Of a stretch of 64,000 nucleotides of DNA, positions 9,208 to 18,080 are shown in pieces. The stretch comes from Halorubrum sp. PV6. Lineage in GTDB: Archaea > Halobacteriota > Halobacteria > Halobacteriales > Haloferacaceae. Made by a program: the position numbers and the translations under genes. Numbering within the stretch: position 1 is the stretch's first letter; the number at the start of each line of letters is the position of its first letter. Below the pieces are notes generated by a model that was not told the origin of the DNA, did not search any database, and saw only the letters and a list, made by a program, of their open reading frames with translations. Location: the NCBI RefSeq assembly GCF_003990725.2, contig NZ_CP030064.1, positions 248,001 to 312,000 on the forward strand, given 5' to 3'.

Positions 9208-10265
9208 ACCTCGACACCGCGCTCGGCGTCGACCGCGAACCGCACGGCAGCAGCGACGACCCCGACCTGCTGGACTTCTCGGCGAACACCAACCCCGCGG
9301 TCCCGCCCGGCGTCGAGACCGTCTACCGCGAGGCGTTCGCGGACGCCCGGTCGTACCCGGCCGAACCGCCCGAGGCGTTCCGGGAGGCCGCGGCCGCGTA
9401 CGTCGACTGCGACCCGGAGGCGGTCGTGCCGACGCCAGGCGGGCTCGCCGCAATCAGAGCCGCCGTCGGGCTGGCCGTCGGGCCGGGCGACACCGCACTG
9501 CTTCCGGCGCCGAGTTTCGGGGAATACGCCCGCGAGGTCAGGCTGGAGGGCGGCGAGCCGGCGTTCGTCGACGCGGATGCGGTCCTCGACGCCGACCCGT
9601 CAGACCACGCGCTCGCGGTCGTCTGCGCGCCGAACAACCCGACCGGAACCGACTACGCGCGGGCGGATTTGGAGCGATTCGCGGCCCGGTGTCGCGCGGC
9701 CGACACCGTCCTGCTCGTCGACGAGGCGTTCCGCGGGTTCACCGACCGCCCCTCGCTCGCGGGGGCCGACGGCGTCGTCGTCGCCCGCTCGCTGACGAAG
9801 CTGTTCGGGCTCCCCGGCGTTCGGGCCGGGTTCGCCGTCGCGACGGGCGAACTCGCTGCGGGGCTGCGAGCCGTCCGGCGCCCCTGGAACGTGAGCGGGC
9901 CGGCGCTGGCGACCGGCGCGCACTGCATGCGCCAGACGGGGTTTATAAACGACACCCGCGAGCGGATCGAGGCGGAGCGCGCCCGGCTCCGGGCGCGACT
10001 CGCAGAGCGGTACGAGGTGGCCCCCTCCGAGGCGCCGTTTCTCCTGCTCGATGTCGGCCCCGACGGCCGCCCGGTCGAGCGGGTCGTCGCCGACGCCCGC
10101 GAGCGCGGCGTGGCGGTCCGGGACGCGACCACCTTCCGCGGCCTCGACGCCCACGTTCGGGTCGCGGTCCGCCGGCCCGACGAGAACGACCGACTGCTCG
10201 CGGCGCTGGGCGTCGGCGACGACTCCACGACCGACGCCGACACGGAGGCGGGACCGAATGTTTGA
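9204..10265 (+). CDS. cobD: Threonine-phosphate decarboxylase-like PLP enzyme
   Basis: 353 residues. A fold-type I aminotransferase-like protein of the HisC/CobD group: DFSANTNPAVPP at the N terminus, CAPNNPTGTDYARADL, LLVDEAFRGFTDRP and the PLP lysine in RSLTKLFGLPGVRAGFA. It would make (R)-1-amino-2-propanol phosphate, the CbiB substrate. HisC alone would look similar, but its place between cobY and cbiZ in a cobalamin operon makes CobD far more likely. It overlaps the next gene's ATG by 8 bp. Confidence 0.88.
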   Translation: MNLDTALGVDREPHGSSDDPDLLDFSANTNPAVPPGVETVYREAFADARSYPAEPPEAFREAAAAYVDCDPEAVVPTPGGLAAIRAAVGLAVGPGDTALLPAPSFGEYAREVRLEGGEPAFVDADAVLDADPSDHALAVVCAPNNPTGTDYARADLERFAARCRAADTVLLVDEAFRGFTDRPSLAGADGVVVARSLTKLFGLPGVRAGFAVATGELAAGLRAVRRPWNVSGPALATGAHCMRQTGFINDTRERIEAERARLRARLAERYEVAPSEAPFLLLDVGPDGRPVERVVADARERGVAVRDATTFRGLDAHVRVAVRRPDENDRLLAALGVGDDSTTDADTEAGPNV

Positions 10266-11040
10266 CGCGACCGTCCGCGACGGCGTCCTCAGAGTGTCCC
10301 GGCCGGCGACCCGCTGGCTCTCGACCGGCTGGAACGGGGGTCGCTCGCGGGCCGACGCCGCCGACAACGTCTCGGTCCCGGAGGGGTTCGACCGCACCGA
10401 CCTCGGCGCGTACCGAGCCGAGCGGCTTGCGCGCGCCGGGTTCGACGCCTCCGGGGACGCTCCGGTCCTCTTCACCGGCGTCGCGATGGACCACGCCCGA
10501 GGCGCCCGATACGGGCCGGTCGTCGCCTACGCCACGGTCGGCCTCTCGAACCCGGCGATGCTTCCGGTAGCGCCCGAGGGGGCGAGCGATCCGACGAACG
10601 ACCCGGCGAACCACCCGACGAACGACCCGGCGATCGACCCGACGGGCGCCGCGGCCCCGGACGAACGGCCCCCAGATGGCGGCTCTCCTCGGCCCGGCAC
10701 GGTCAACCTGATCGTCGGGACGAGCCGGTGCCTCGCGCCCGGCGCCGCGGAGAACCTCGTCGCGGTCGCGGCCGAGGCGAAGGCGGCGACGCTGCTGGCG
10801 ACGGCTGGCGTGCCGGGGACCACGAGCGACGCGGTCGTCGTCGGCGACGACCCGGAGGGGGAGCCGGCAGCGTTCTCGGGCAGCGCCACGCCCGTCGGCG
10901 CGGCGGCCCGCGTCTGCGTCCGGGACGCGGTACGTGCGAGCCTGCGGTCGCGGTATCCGGACGGCGAGACGCCCGGCCCGGCGGCCGACGCCGACCACGG
11001 CGTCGTCGCCGACGAGCGAGCAGCGGTATTTAACCCATGA
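10258..11040 (+). CDS. cbiZ: Adenosylcobinamide amidohydrolase
   Basis: 260 residues from the ATG at 10258; the frame is open upstream but that part lies in cobD. CbiZ cleaves the aminopropanol side chain of adenosylcobinamide (and of some complete corrinoids) to give adenosylcobyrate for re-entry via CbiB, so the operon can salvage foreign corrinoids. STGWNGGRSRADAADNVSVP near the start, LFTGVAMDHARGARYGPVVA and NLIVGTSRCLAPGAAENL are family-like. A low-complexity Asn/Asp/Pro/Thr insertion encoded at about 10588-10645 comes from short DNA repeats. The stop overlaps the cobA start (ATGA). Confidence 0.88.
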   Translation: MFDATVRDGVLRVSRPATRWLSTGWNGGRSRADAADNVSVPEGFDRTDLGAYRAERLARAGFDASGDAPVLFTGVAMDHARGARYGPVVAYATVGLSNPAMLPVAPEGASDPTNDPANHPTNDPAIDPTGAAAPDERPPDGGSPRPGTVNLIVGTSRCLAPGAAENLVAVAAEAKAATLLATAGVPGTTSDAVVVGDDPEGEPAAFSGSATPVGAAARVCVRDAVRASLRSRYPDGETPGPAADADHGVVADERAAVFNP

Positions 11041-11756
11041 CACACGACACCACAGACTCCGACGAGACGGACGCATCGACCGACGACCAGACTTCCGCGG
11101 CGCGGACCCCCGGCGGCGGGGCCGCCCCCGAACCGGCGCCGATCGAACCGGCCGCGCCCGACGAGTTCGGGCTCGTGCAGGCCTGGTGGGGCGACGGCAA
11201 GGGGAAGACCACGGCGGCGATGGGGATGGGCTTCCGGGCCGCGGGCCACGGCTACCGCGTCCACATGCTCCAGTTCATGAAGGGCGGCGCGGACAGCGTG
11301 GAGGGCGTCAGGGGCGAGTACAACGCCATCGCCGCGATGCCGGGGTTCACCTACGAGAACGCGGGCCACTACGGCTGGCACGGGCTGCTCGACGGCTCCG
11401 CGGACGACGAACACGAGGCGAAGGCGGGCGCGGCGTTCGAGCGCGCGACCGAACTCGTCGCGGGGGCCGGCGAGGCGGCCCTACGCGAGCCGCTCCCGCT
11501 CGACGGCGACCCGGACGACGGGGTCCACCTGCTGATCCTCGACGAGGTGCTGTACGCCGCCGACCGGGGGCTCGTCGACCCCGCCGACGTGGTCGACCTC
11601 GCCGAGTCGAAGCCCGACGACCTCGAACTCGTCCTCACCGGGAGCCACGCCGAGCCGGCGTACCTGGAGGGCGTCGCCGACCTGATAACGAACGTCCGGA
11701 AGGTGGCGCACCCGTTCGACGCGGGCCACCGCGCCCGGCGCGGAACGGAGTACTGA
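11037..11756 (+). CDS. cobA: Cob(I)alamin / corrinoid adenosyltransferase, CobA type
   Basis: 239 residues. The enzyme transfers the adenosyl group of ATP to Co(I) corrinoids. The P-loop [19 protein letters not shown] is the reversed-orientation Walker motif characteristic of CobA/CobO/BtuR, followed by [24 protein letters not shown] and [19 protein letters not shown]. The first 40 residues are an acidic, Ala/Pro-rich haloarchaeal extension. A 25-bp gap separates it from cbiP, the only real spacing inside the operon. Confidence 0.93.
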   Translation: MTHDTTDSDETDASTDDQTSAARTPGGGAAPEPAPIEPAAPDEFGLVQAWWGDGKGKTTAAMGMGFRAAGHGYRVHMLQFMKGGADSVEGVRGEYNAIAAMPGFTYENAGHYGWHGLLDGSADDEHEAKAGAAFERATELVAGAGEAALREPLPLDGDPDDGVHLLILDEVLYAADRGLVDPADVVDLAESKPDDLELVLTGSHAEPAYLEGVADLITNVRKVAHPFDAGHRARRGTEY

Positions 11757-11781
11757 CGCCCGTGTCCCCCCGGAGGCGCCG

Positions 11782-13317
11782 ATGACGGAGACGGTCCTGA
11801 TCGCCGGCACCGCGAGCCACGCCGGGAAGAGCACGCTCGCGGCCGGTCTCTGCCGACTCCTCGCCCGCCGGGGCGTCTCGGTCGCGCCGTACAAGGCGCA
11901 GAACATGAGCAACAACGCGCAGGTCGCGCTCACCCCCGACGGCGACTGGGGCGAGATCGGCGTCTCGCAGTACGCGCAGGCGCGGGCCGCCCGCGTCCCG
12001 GCGACGACCGACATGAACCCCGTCCTGCTCAAGCCCCGCGGCGACGGCGAGAGCCAACTGGTGATAGACGGCGAGGCCGTCGGCCACTTCGCGGCGGGCG
12101 CGTACTACGACGACCACTGGGACGCGGCGCGGGACGCGGCGGTCGCGGCGCACCGCCGGCTGGCGGCCGATCACGACGTGGTCGTCGCCGAGGGCGCGGG
12201 GAGTATCGCCGAGATCAACCTCCACGACCGCGATCTCGCTAACGTGGAGTGTGCCCGCTTCGCCGACGCCGCCGTCCTGATTGCGGTCGACATCGAGCGC
12301 GGCGGCGCCTTCGCGAGCCTCTACGGCACCCTCGAACTCCTCCCGGACGACGTGCGCGAGCGGGTCGCCGGCGCGGTCATCACCAAGTTCCGCGGCGACC
12401 CGTCGCTGCTCAACTCCGGCATCGACGAGATAGAAGCCCGGACGGGCGTCCCCATCGTCGGCGTCGTCCCCCACGACGATCCGGGGCTCCCGGCCGAGGA
12501 CAGCCTCTCGCTCCCGGACGAGGCGGCCGGCGACCGCGGCGTTCTCGGCGGCGACGACGGGGTCCCCGAGGAGTCGTCGGTCCGGATCGCCGTGCCGCGC
12601 CTCGACCGCCTCTCGAACGCCACGGACCTGGCGCCGCTCGCGCGCGAACCCGGCGTCCGGGTGGCGCTCGTCCCGGCCGACCCGGCGATCGACGACCCGT
12701 TCGGCGACGCCGACGCGGTCGTGCTCCCCGGATCGAAGAACACGGTCGACGACCTGCTCGCGCTGCGCGAGGCGGGCGTCGACGAGGCGCTCGCCCGCTT
12801 CGAGGGGCCGGTCGTCGGGATCTGCGGCGGCTACCAGCTGCTCGGCGAGCGGCTCACCGGCGCCGATGCGGAGGGGACCGGGTCGCGCTCGGCGGTCGAC
12901 GGTATCGGCCTGCTCCCCGTCGAAACGCACTTCTCGCCGGACAAGCGCGTCGAGCGCGTGACGCGCGCCGTCGACGGCGTCGGCCCGCTGTCCGGCGCCT
13001 CCGGGACCGTGACCGGCTACGAGATCCACATGGGTCGGTCGTCGGCGACGGCCCCGGTCGCCCGCCCGTTGGGGCCGGAGAGCGCGGCCACCGACCGCGT
13101 CCTCGGGACGTACCTCCACGGGCTCTTCGAGGACGAGGCCGTCCGCGAGGCGTTCCTGACGACCGTCTTCGAGGCGGCGGGCAGGCCGCGGCTGACCCGC
13201 CGGTCCGAGTCGGACGCGAGCGCGTCCGGCGACAGGCGGTCGCCGTACGACCGCGCCGCCGACCTGTTCGCCGAGAACGTCGACCTCGCGGCCGCCGGGC
13301 TGGACGACCTCGCCTGA
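11782..13317 (+). CDS. cbiP: Cobyric acid synthase
   Basis: 511 residues. It amidates the b, d, e and g side chains of adenosylcobyrinate a,c-diamide, giving adenosylcobyrate. [19 protein letters not shown] is the N-terminal P-loop, then [11 protein letters not shown] and [19 protein letters not shown], all diagnostic. The C-terminal glutaminase-like domain has [17 protein letters not shown], the nucleophile motif [13 protein letters not shown], and GYEIHMGRS. It closes the operon. The next gene is 100 bp away behind its own promoter. Confidence 0.95.
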   Translation: MTETVLIAGTASHAGKSTLAAGLCRLLARRGVSVAPYKAQNMSNNAQVALTPDGDWGEIGVSQYAQARAARVPATTDMNPVLLKPRGDGESQLVIDGEAVGHFAAGAYYDDHWDAARDAAVAAHRRLAADHDVVVAEGAGSIAEINLHDRDLANVECARFADAAVLIAVDIERGGAFASLYGTLELLPDDVRERVAGAVITKFRGDPSLLNSGIDEIEARTGVPIVGVVPHDDPGLPAEDSLSLPDEAAGDRGVLGGDDGVPEESSVRIAVPRLDRLSNATDLAPLAREPGVRVALVPADPAIDDPFGDADAVVLPGSKNTVDDLLALREAGVDEALARFEGPVVGICGGYQLLGERLTGADAEGTGSRSAVDGIGLLPVETHFSPDKRVERVTRAVDGVGPLSGASGTVTGYEIHMGRSSATAPVARPLGPESAATDRVLGTYLHGLFEDEAVREAFLTTVFEAAGRPRLTRRSESDASASGDRRSPYDRAADLFAENVDLAAAGLDDLA

Positions 13318-13389
13318 CGCCGCCCGAGACGTTTATAAATACCAGCGCGCGGCCCGCGCTCCGGGCCGACGGCCACCGGCGCCGGAAGG

Positions 13390-13396
13390 TATATTG
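13390..13396 (+). promoter_or_regulatory. TATA-like box of the thioredoxin gene
   Basis: TATATTG centred about 27 nt before the ATG at 13420 fits a leaderless haloarchaeal promoter. A stronger-looking TTTATAAAT at 13332-13340 is too far for a leaderless transcript and may be a second promoter just after cbiP. Confidence 0.45.
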
Positions 13397-13419
13397 TTTT
13401 GAATACCCAATACTGGGGC

Positions 13420-13899
13420 ATGAGCGACAGTGCAGACGCGGCCGACGGCGGCGACGCGGGCAAAAGCGAGCGCGAACGCATCCGCGAGCGCAAGCTCCGG
13501 GCGCTTCGCGAGGAGCTGGAACGCGACGGGGAGATCGGCAGCGACTCGTCTGACGGGGACGGCGGGACGCCGGCGGCGACGCCGAGCGAACCGATCGAGG
13601 TCGACGGCCCCGAGGCGTTCCGGCGGGTCGTCGACGAGCACGACGTGGTGTTGGTCGACTGCTACGCCGACTGGTGCGGGCCCTGTCAGATGATGGAGCC
13701 GACGATCGAGGCGCTCGCGAGCGACACCGACGCCGCCGTGGCGAAGGTCGACGTCGACGCCAACCCCGGCATCGCCCAGCAGCTCGGCGCGCGGAGCATC
13801 CCCACCCTCCTCGTCTACGCCGGCGGCGAGGCGGTGGACCGGTTCATGGGCGCACAGGACCGCGCGACGCTCGAATCGGCCATCGAACGCGCCGCCTGA
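13420..13899 (+). CDS. trxA: Thioredoxin with charged N-terminal extension
   Basis: 159 residues from the ATG at 13420; a TTG at 13399 would extend it but overlaps the TATA spacing. The C-terminal 105 residues are a thioredoxin fold with the redox-active YADWCGPCQMMEP and cis-Pro segment ARSIPTLLVYAGGE. It reduces disulfides in cytoplasmic proteins. The first 55 residues are unusual: a charged helix (SERERIRERKLRALREELE) that resembles the N-terminal helices of PDCD5-type proteins, then a Gly/Ser/Asp linker. This extension may add a binding partner or dimerisation; its role is unknown. Confidence 0.9.
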   Translation: MSDSADAADGGDAGKSERERIRERKLRALREELERDGEIGSDSSDGDGGTPAATPSEPIEVDGPEAFRRVVDEHDVVLVDCYADWCGPCQMMEPTIEALASDTDAAVAKVDVDANPGIAQQLGARSIPTLLVYAGGEAVDRFMGAQDRATLESAIERAA

Positions 13900-13981
13900 C
13901 CGGCGCGTCCCCGTCCCGATCCGGCCCCGCCACACGCCGCCCAGCGGTACCTATTTTTGCCGCGGCGGCGTGTCGCCGGCT

Positions 13982-14155
13982 ATGGTCTCCCGCGAGAACG
14001 CCGTCATCGGGACGTGTATCGCCCTCACCTTCGCGATCGCCCTCGCCGTCGAGTCGCTGCGCGTCTCGTATCCGGGCTGGGCGCCGCTCGCGCTGTTTCT
14101 CGGCGGCGGCGTCGTGGTTCCGACGATCATAAACGAGACGCTAGACCACAGATAG
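13982..14155 (+). CDS. Small membrane protein of unknown function
   Basis: 57 residues from the ATG at 13982, preceded by a T-rich box (CTATTTTTG) about 28 nt upstream. Two hydrophobic segments are visible (AVIGTCIALTFAIALAVES and APLALFLGGGVVVPTII), which suggests a two-helix membrane hairpin. I do not recognise the family. The gene stands alone between thioredoxin and the HemAT regulatory region. Confidence 0.6.
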   Translation: MVSRENAVIGTCIALTFAIALAVESLRVSYPGWAPLALFLGGGVVVPTIINETLDHR

Positions 14156-14292
14156 ACTATTTAAACAGACCCCGCGACCCGCACGGCGGCTCGTCCGTGT
14201 CGCGTGTGGGTCAACGACTCGTCGTGTCCGGGACACGCTCGTCGCGTCTGGAGCGTCGATGCCCGCGAGTCGCCTCCGAGCGGGTGCACAGG

Positions 14293-14316
14293 CCAATATC
14301 ACGCGTGAGATATTGG
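14293..14316. promoter_or_regulatory. Palindromic candidate operator of hemAT
   Basis: CCAATATC (14293-14300) and GATATTGG (14309-14316) are perfect inverted 8-mers, and the centre also contains the palindrome TCACGCGTGA. The site ends 10 nt before a TATA-like TTTTATATG at 14326-14334, itself about 25 nt from the hemAT ATG. This is the usual place for a repressor or activator site in archaea. The regulator is not identifiable. Confidence 0.5.
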
Positions 14317-14354
14317 TGCTATCGCTTTTATATGATAGCCGGTGAGCCCCCAGC

Positions 14355-16094
14355 ATGGCTACATCGGGAGAGTACGGGCACGAGGACTTCGGGAAGGGCG
14401 GGCTGAACGACCAGCTCGACGTCGACGGACTGGTCGACGATATCGGACTCGACGCCGAGGAGATCCAGTGGCGAAAGGAGTTCATCGGCTTCGACGAGGA
14501 AGACGAGCGGCGACTGGCTCGGTACGAGGACGCGTTCGCGGAGAACGCAGAGCAGATCGCGGACGACTTCTACGAGAACCTGACCGCCCACCAGCAGACC
14601 GTCGACGTGATAAGCCGGTCGGAGAAGGGGCTCGAACAGCTCAAACGGACGCAGTCGGCGTACCTCGTGACGCTCGCCGACGGCGACTACGGGTCGGAGT
14701 ACTTCGAGGACCGGGCGCGGATCGGGAAGATCCACGACATGCTGGAGATGCCGATGAAACACTACCTCGGCCAGTACGGCGTCTACTACGACCTCATCCT
14801 CCCGATCATCGGCGACAGGCTCACCGACTCGCTCACGGACCGGCTGGCCGACGAGGGCGTCGGCGAGGGCGTCAGCGAGGGCGTCGGCGACGCGGTCGAG
14901 GCGGCGGTCGAAGCGGAGGTCGACGACGCGGTCGAGGACCTGCTCTCTATCCTCCGGATCATCAACCTCGACATGCAGGTCGTCACTGACACGTACATCC
15001 AATCGTACAGCGAGAAGCTCTCCGAGGAGGTCGAGCGGAACAACCGCCTGATGGCCGAGGTGGAAGACGAGGTCCGCGAGCCGATCGCCGACCTGCGGGA
15101 GTCGGCCACTCACGTCGCCGACAGCGCCGGCGAGGTCGGCGAGGCGTCCGAAGACCAGTCACAGCGCGTCGAGGAGATCTCCTCGGAGGTGGCGAACCTC
15201 TCCGCGACCGTCGAGGAGGTGGCGTCGACCGCGGACGAGGTGGAGCGCACGAGCAGTCGGGCGGAGTCGATGGCCGACGACGGCCGCGAGGCGGCCGACG
15301 ACGCCGCGGCCGCCATGGACGACATCGGCGACGCCGTCGACGAGGTGGCGGAGGACGTGGAGGCGCTCCAGGACCGCGTCGAGGAGATAGACGAGTTCGT
15401 CGACGCGATCAACGGGATCGCCGACCAGACGAACCTGCTCGCGTTGAACGCCTCGATCGAGGCCGCGCGGGCGGGCGACGCCGGCGCCGGCTTCGGCGTC
15501 GTCGCCGACGAGATCAAATCCCTCGCGGAGGAGTCCCAACAGCACGCGAGCGACATCGAGGAGATGGTCGGCGGGATCCGCACCGACACCGACGACACCG
15601 TCGAGAGCCTCTCGGAGACGACCCAGCGGGTCGACGAGGGGAGCGAGCGCGTCGAAGACGCCACGGAGAGCCTGTCCGCCATCGCCGAGGCGGTGACGGA
15701 GACGGCGAACGGCATCGACGAGGTGTCGGACGTGACCGACGAGCAGGCCGCCGCGGCCGAAGAGATCGCCGCCACGATCGACGACGTGGTCGCGCAGTCG
15801 AACCGCATCACCGACGAGATGCAGGCGCTCGCGGCCGCGAGCGATCGACAGTCGGACGCCGTCGAATCGGTCGAACAGACCGTGCGCCGGCTGACGACGA
15901 GCGATCGGAACGAGGCCGACTCGACCGCGGTGTCCCGCACCGACGGCGGGCGGGTCTCGACCCCCCGACGCGGCGATCGGTCGGTTCCGGCGGGGCTTCC
16001 GGACGGAATGCCGCAGTTCGTCATCGACCAACTCTCCGACGAGCAGTTGCGCGCCGTCGCCGACGGGGAGCTGACGATGGACGACCTGCGGTGA
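14355..16094 (+). CDS. hemAT: Globin-coupled aerotaxis transducer (HemAT-like)
   Basis: 579 residues, no membrane segments, so a soluble sensor. The N-terminal 230 residues are a globin-coupled sensor domain: IQWRKEFIGFDEEDE, then DDFYENLTAHQQT, and the F-helix RIGKIHDMLEMPMKHYLGQY, where His127 is the likely heme ligand by analogy with HemAT. Between helices G and H there is a Gly/Val/Glu-rich insertion at about nt 14812-14940. The C-terminal half is a methyl-accepting signalling domain with the hairpin tip GIADQTNLLALNASIEAARAG. It binds O2 and signals through CheW and CheA to the archaellum; no che genes are in the window. Confidence 0.92.
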   Translation: MATSGEYGHEDFGKGGLNDQLDVDGLVDDIGLDAEEIQWRKEFIGFDEEDERRLARYEDAFAENAEQIADDFYENLTAHQQTVDVISRSEKGLEQLKRTQSAYLVTLADGDYGSEYFEDRARIGKIHDMLEMPMKHYLGQYGVYYDLILPIIGDRLTDSLTDRLADEGVGEGVSEGVGDAVEAAVEAEVDDAVEDLLSILRIINLDMQVVTDTYIQSYSEKLSEEVERNNRLMAEVEDEVREPIADLRESATHVADSAGEVGEASEDQSQRVEEISSEVANLSATVEEVASTADEVERTSSRAESMADDGREAADDAAAAMDDIGDAVDEVAEDVEALQDRVEEIDEFVDAINGIADQTNLLALNASIEAARAGDAGAGFGVVADEIKSLAEESQQHASDIEEMVGGIRTDTDDTVESLSETTQRVDEGSERVEDATESLSAIAEAVTETANGIDEVSDVTDEQAAAAEEIAATIDDVVAQSNRITDEMQALAAASDRQSDAVESVEQTVRRLTTSDRNEADSTAVSRTDGGRVSTPRRGDRSVPAGLPDGMPQFVIDQLSDEQLRAVADGELTMDDLR

Positions 16095-16189
16095 GCCGAT
16101 CGGTCCGTACGCTCCCGTAGGCGGTCGGTGCGTACGCTCCCGTAGGGGTCGCCCCTCCCTGCGGTGTCTCTCTCGACGAGCCGTCCTTT

Positions 16190-16360
16190 TTAAGACGTGA
16201 AGTAGGCGTCCGGTCCGTGGATCCCCCGAATTTCTCGGAGCGCGGCGGCGCCACACCGACCGCAGGCGTCCGCATCTCCGGGGGCCTCGGGGAGCGCGAA
16301 CACCGTCTCGCAGGCGTCGCAGGCGACGTACCGGAGCGCGAGCGACGGGGCGTCTGTCAT
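16190..16360 (-). CDS. Small zinc-ribbon protein, function unknown
   Basis: 56 residues from the ATG whose complement is at 16358-16360; longer starts upstream lack support. Two CxxC pairs, ACDACET and ACGRCGAA, form a typical rubredoxin-like or zinc-ribbon knuckle set. Such mini-proteins are abundant in haloarchaea and are sometimes regulators. It is convergent with hemAT and divergent from npdG. I do not know the family. Confidence 0.6.
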   Translation of the reverse strand: MTDAPSLALRYVACDACETVFALPEAPGDADACGRCGAAALREIRGIHGPDAYFTS

Positions 16361-16486
16361 GGGTCCGGTAGGCGACCGAGGCATATGAATCCGACCCGCA
16401 CGGCGGCGAGGCACGAACCCGGCCCGAACGGTGGCGAGGACGGCCGGTCACGCAACCCCTAAGACGCGAGCGACCGGACTGAACGT

Positions 16487-17155
16487 ATGAAGATAGCGAT
16501 ACTCGGCGGCACCGGCGACATCGGCGAGGGGTTGGCCCTCCGGCTGGCGGCCGACACGCCGCACCACGTCTCGATCGGGTCACGCGACGCGGAGAAGGCC
16601 GAGAACAAAGCCGAAGAGTACACCACGGAACTGGAGACCCGCGGCCTCGACGCCGAGGTGACCGGCGCCGCGAACGACGCTGCCGCCGCCGAGGCCCGGA
16701 TCGTCGTGTTAGCGGTCCCGCCGTATCACGTCGGTGACACGGTCGAGGCGGTCGCCGACGCGCTCGACCCCGGCGACGTGCTCGTCTCGCCGGCGACCGG
16801 GATGAAACGCGACGAGGAGGGGTTCCACTACCACAAGCCCGGCGCGGGCTCCGTGACGCGGATCGTCGCGGACGCCGCGCCGGAGGGCGTCGCCGTCGTC
16901 GGCGCGTTCCACAACCTCGCGGCGGCCCGGCTCGCGAACCTCGACGCCGACCTCGGGATCGACACGCTCGTGATCGGCGACGACGCGGACGCGAAACGGA
17001 CCGTCGTCGACGTGGCCGAGGGGATCGAGGGGTTACGCGCCCTCGACGCCGGCGGCCTCGCCAACGCGCCCGAGATCGAGGGGCTGACGCCGCTCCTGAT
17101 AAACGTCGCTCAGAACAACGACGGGCTCCACGACCTCGGCATCCAGTTCCGCTGA
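16487..17155 (+). CDS. npdG: NADPH-dependent F420 reductase
   Basis: 222 residues. It transfers hydride between reduced coenzyme F420 and NADP+. MKIAILGGTGDIGEGLALRL is the Rossmann NADP loop characteristic of Fno, with SIGSRDAEKAENKA as the phosphate-recognising segment. VVLAVPPYHVGDTV, AGSVTRIVADAAPEGV and GAFHNLAAARLANLD follow the family order. The length is normal. It probably has its own promoter in the 126-bp gap after the divergent zinc-ribbon gene. Confidence 0.92.
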   Translation: MKIAILGGTGDIGEGLALRLAADTPHHVSIGSRDAEKAENKAEEYTTELETRGLDAEVTGAANDAAAAEARIVVLAVPPYHVGDTVEAVADALDPGDVLVSPATGMKRDEEGFHYHKPGAGSVTRIVADAAPEGVAVVGAFHNLAAARLANLDADLGIDTLVIGDDADAKRTVVDVAEGIEGLRALDAGGLANAPEIEGLTPLLINVAQNNDGLHDLGIQFR

Positions 17156-17209
17156 GCCGTCCCCGGCGTTCCGTTAGGCCTTTGCGCGACCGGCTCCTCC
17201 GGGCAATAG

Positions 17210-18052
17210 ATGGAGTACCTGGAGCGCCGGGTCGCACTGGTCGAAGGACGGCTGGAGTCCGTTATCGACGAGATCGAGCCCGACGAGCTGTCCGATGAGG
17301 TCGGCCACGTCGTTCTCGCCGGCGGCAAGCGCGTCCGCCCCGCCGTGACGATCCTCGCCTGCGAGGCGTTCGACGGCGACCCCGATTCGGCCGTCGACTT
17401 CGCGGCCGGGATCGAGTTCGTCCACAACGCGTCGCTCGTGATCGACGATATCATCGACCGCTCCGAGGTGCGACGCGGCACGCCCTCTGCGTGGTCCGAG
17501 TACGGCTACGGTCCGGCTATCATCGCCAGCGACGGCCTCCTCGGCGAGGCGTTCGCGCTCTTTTCGACCGAGCCGCGCGCGATGCGGACCGTCGCCGAGG
17601 CGATGGTGGAACTCGGCGAGGGCGAGGCCACGGAGCTCGCCGCCCGCCCGACGACCGAAGCCGAGTACATGGAGCTCGCGCGGCGGAAGACCGGCGCCCT
17701 GTTCCGGGCCGCCGCCGAACTCGGGGCGATCGCCGGCGGCGCCGACCCGCACGCCGTCGACGCCTTCGGGGAGTACGCCGAGCGCGTCGGCGTCGCCTTC
17801 CAGATGCGCGACGACGTCTTGGACGCGACCGCCGACGCCGACGACCTCGGGAAGCCGACCGGCCAGGACGCGGAGATGGATCGCCCCTCGGTGGTACAGG
17901 TCACCTCGCTCACGCCCGACGAGATAGACGAGCGCGCCCGCGAGCAGTCAGACCTCGCCTTAGCCGCGCTGGAGGAGGCCGACCCCCCGGAGACGGAGGC
18001 GATCGAGTACCTCCGCGACCTCGCCGAGTTCGTCGTCGTGCGCGAGCGGTGA
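17210..18052 (+). CDS. Polyprenyl (geranylgeranyl-type) diphosphate synthase
   Basis: 280 residues. A trans-isoprenyl diphosphate synthase that condenses IPP with allylic diphosphates. GGKRVRPAVTILACEAF holds the IPP-binding residues, SLVIDDIIDRSEVRRG the first Asp-rich motif (DDxxD) and VAFQMRDDVLDATADADDLG the second. It likely supplies C20 or longer chains for archaeal lipids or quinones. Chain length cannot be read with confidence from the residues before the first motif (GIEFVHNASL). It lies downstream of npdG in the same direction with a 54-bp gap. Confidence 0.9.
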   Translation: MEYLERRVALVEGRLESVIDEIEPDELSDEVGHVVLAGGKRVRPAVTILACEAFDGDPDSAVDFAAGIEFVHNASLVIDDIIDRSEVRRGTPSAWSEYGYGPAIIASDGLLGEAFALFSTEPRAMRTVAEAMVELGEGEATELAARPTTEAEYMELARRKTGALFRAAAELGAIAGGADPHAVDAFGEYAERVGVAFQMRDDVLDATADADDLGKPTGQDAEMDRPSVVQVTSLTPDEIDERAREQSDLALAALEEADPPETEAIEYLRDLAEFVVVRER

Positions 18053-18080
18053 TCGCGAGGGCGCGGTAAAACCGGCGCAG

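Noticed and set aside
10588-10645. Repeat-derived insertion in CbiZ as a frameshift
   Set aside because: The reading frame is kept and family motifs continue on both sides, so it is only a low-complexity loop.
16106-16146. Direct repeat CGTACGCTCCCGTAGG after hemAT
   Set aside because: Two copies 25 bp apart (16106-16121 and 16131-16146) near the 3' end look like a chance or terminator-related duplication; no further support.
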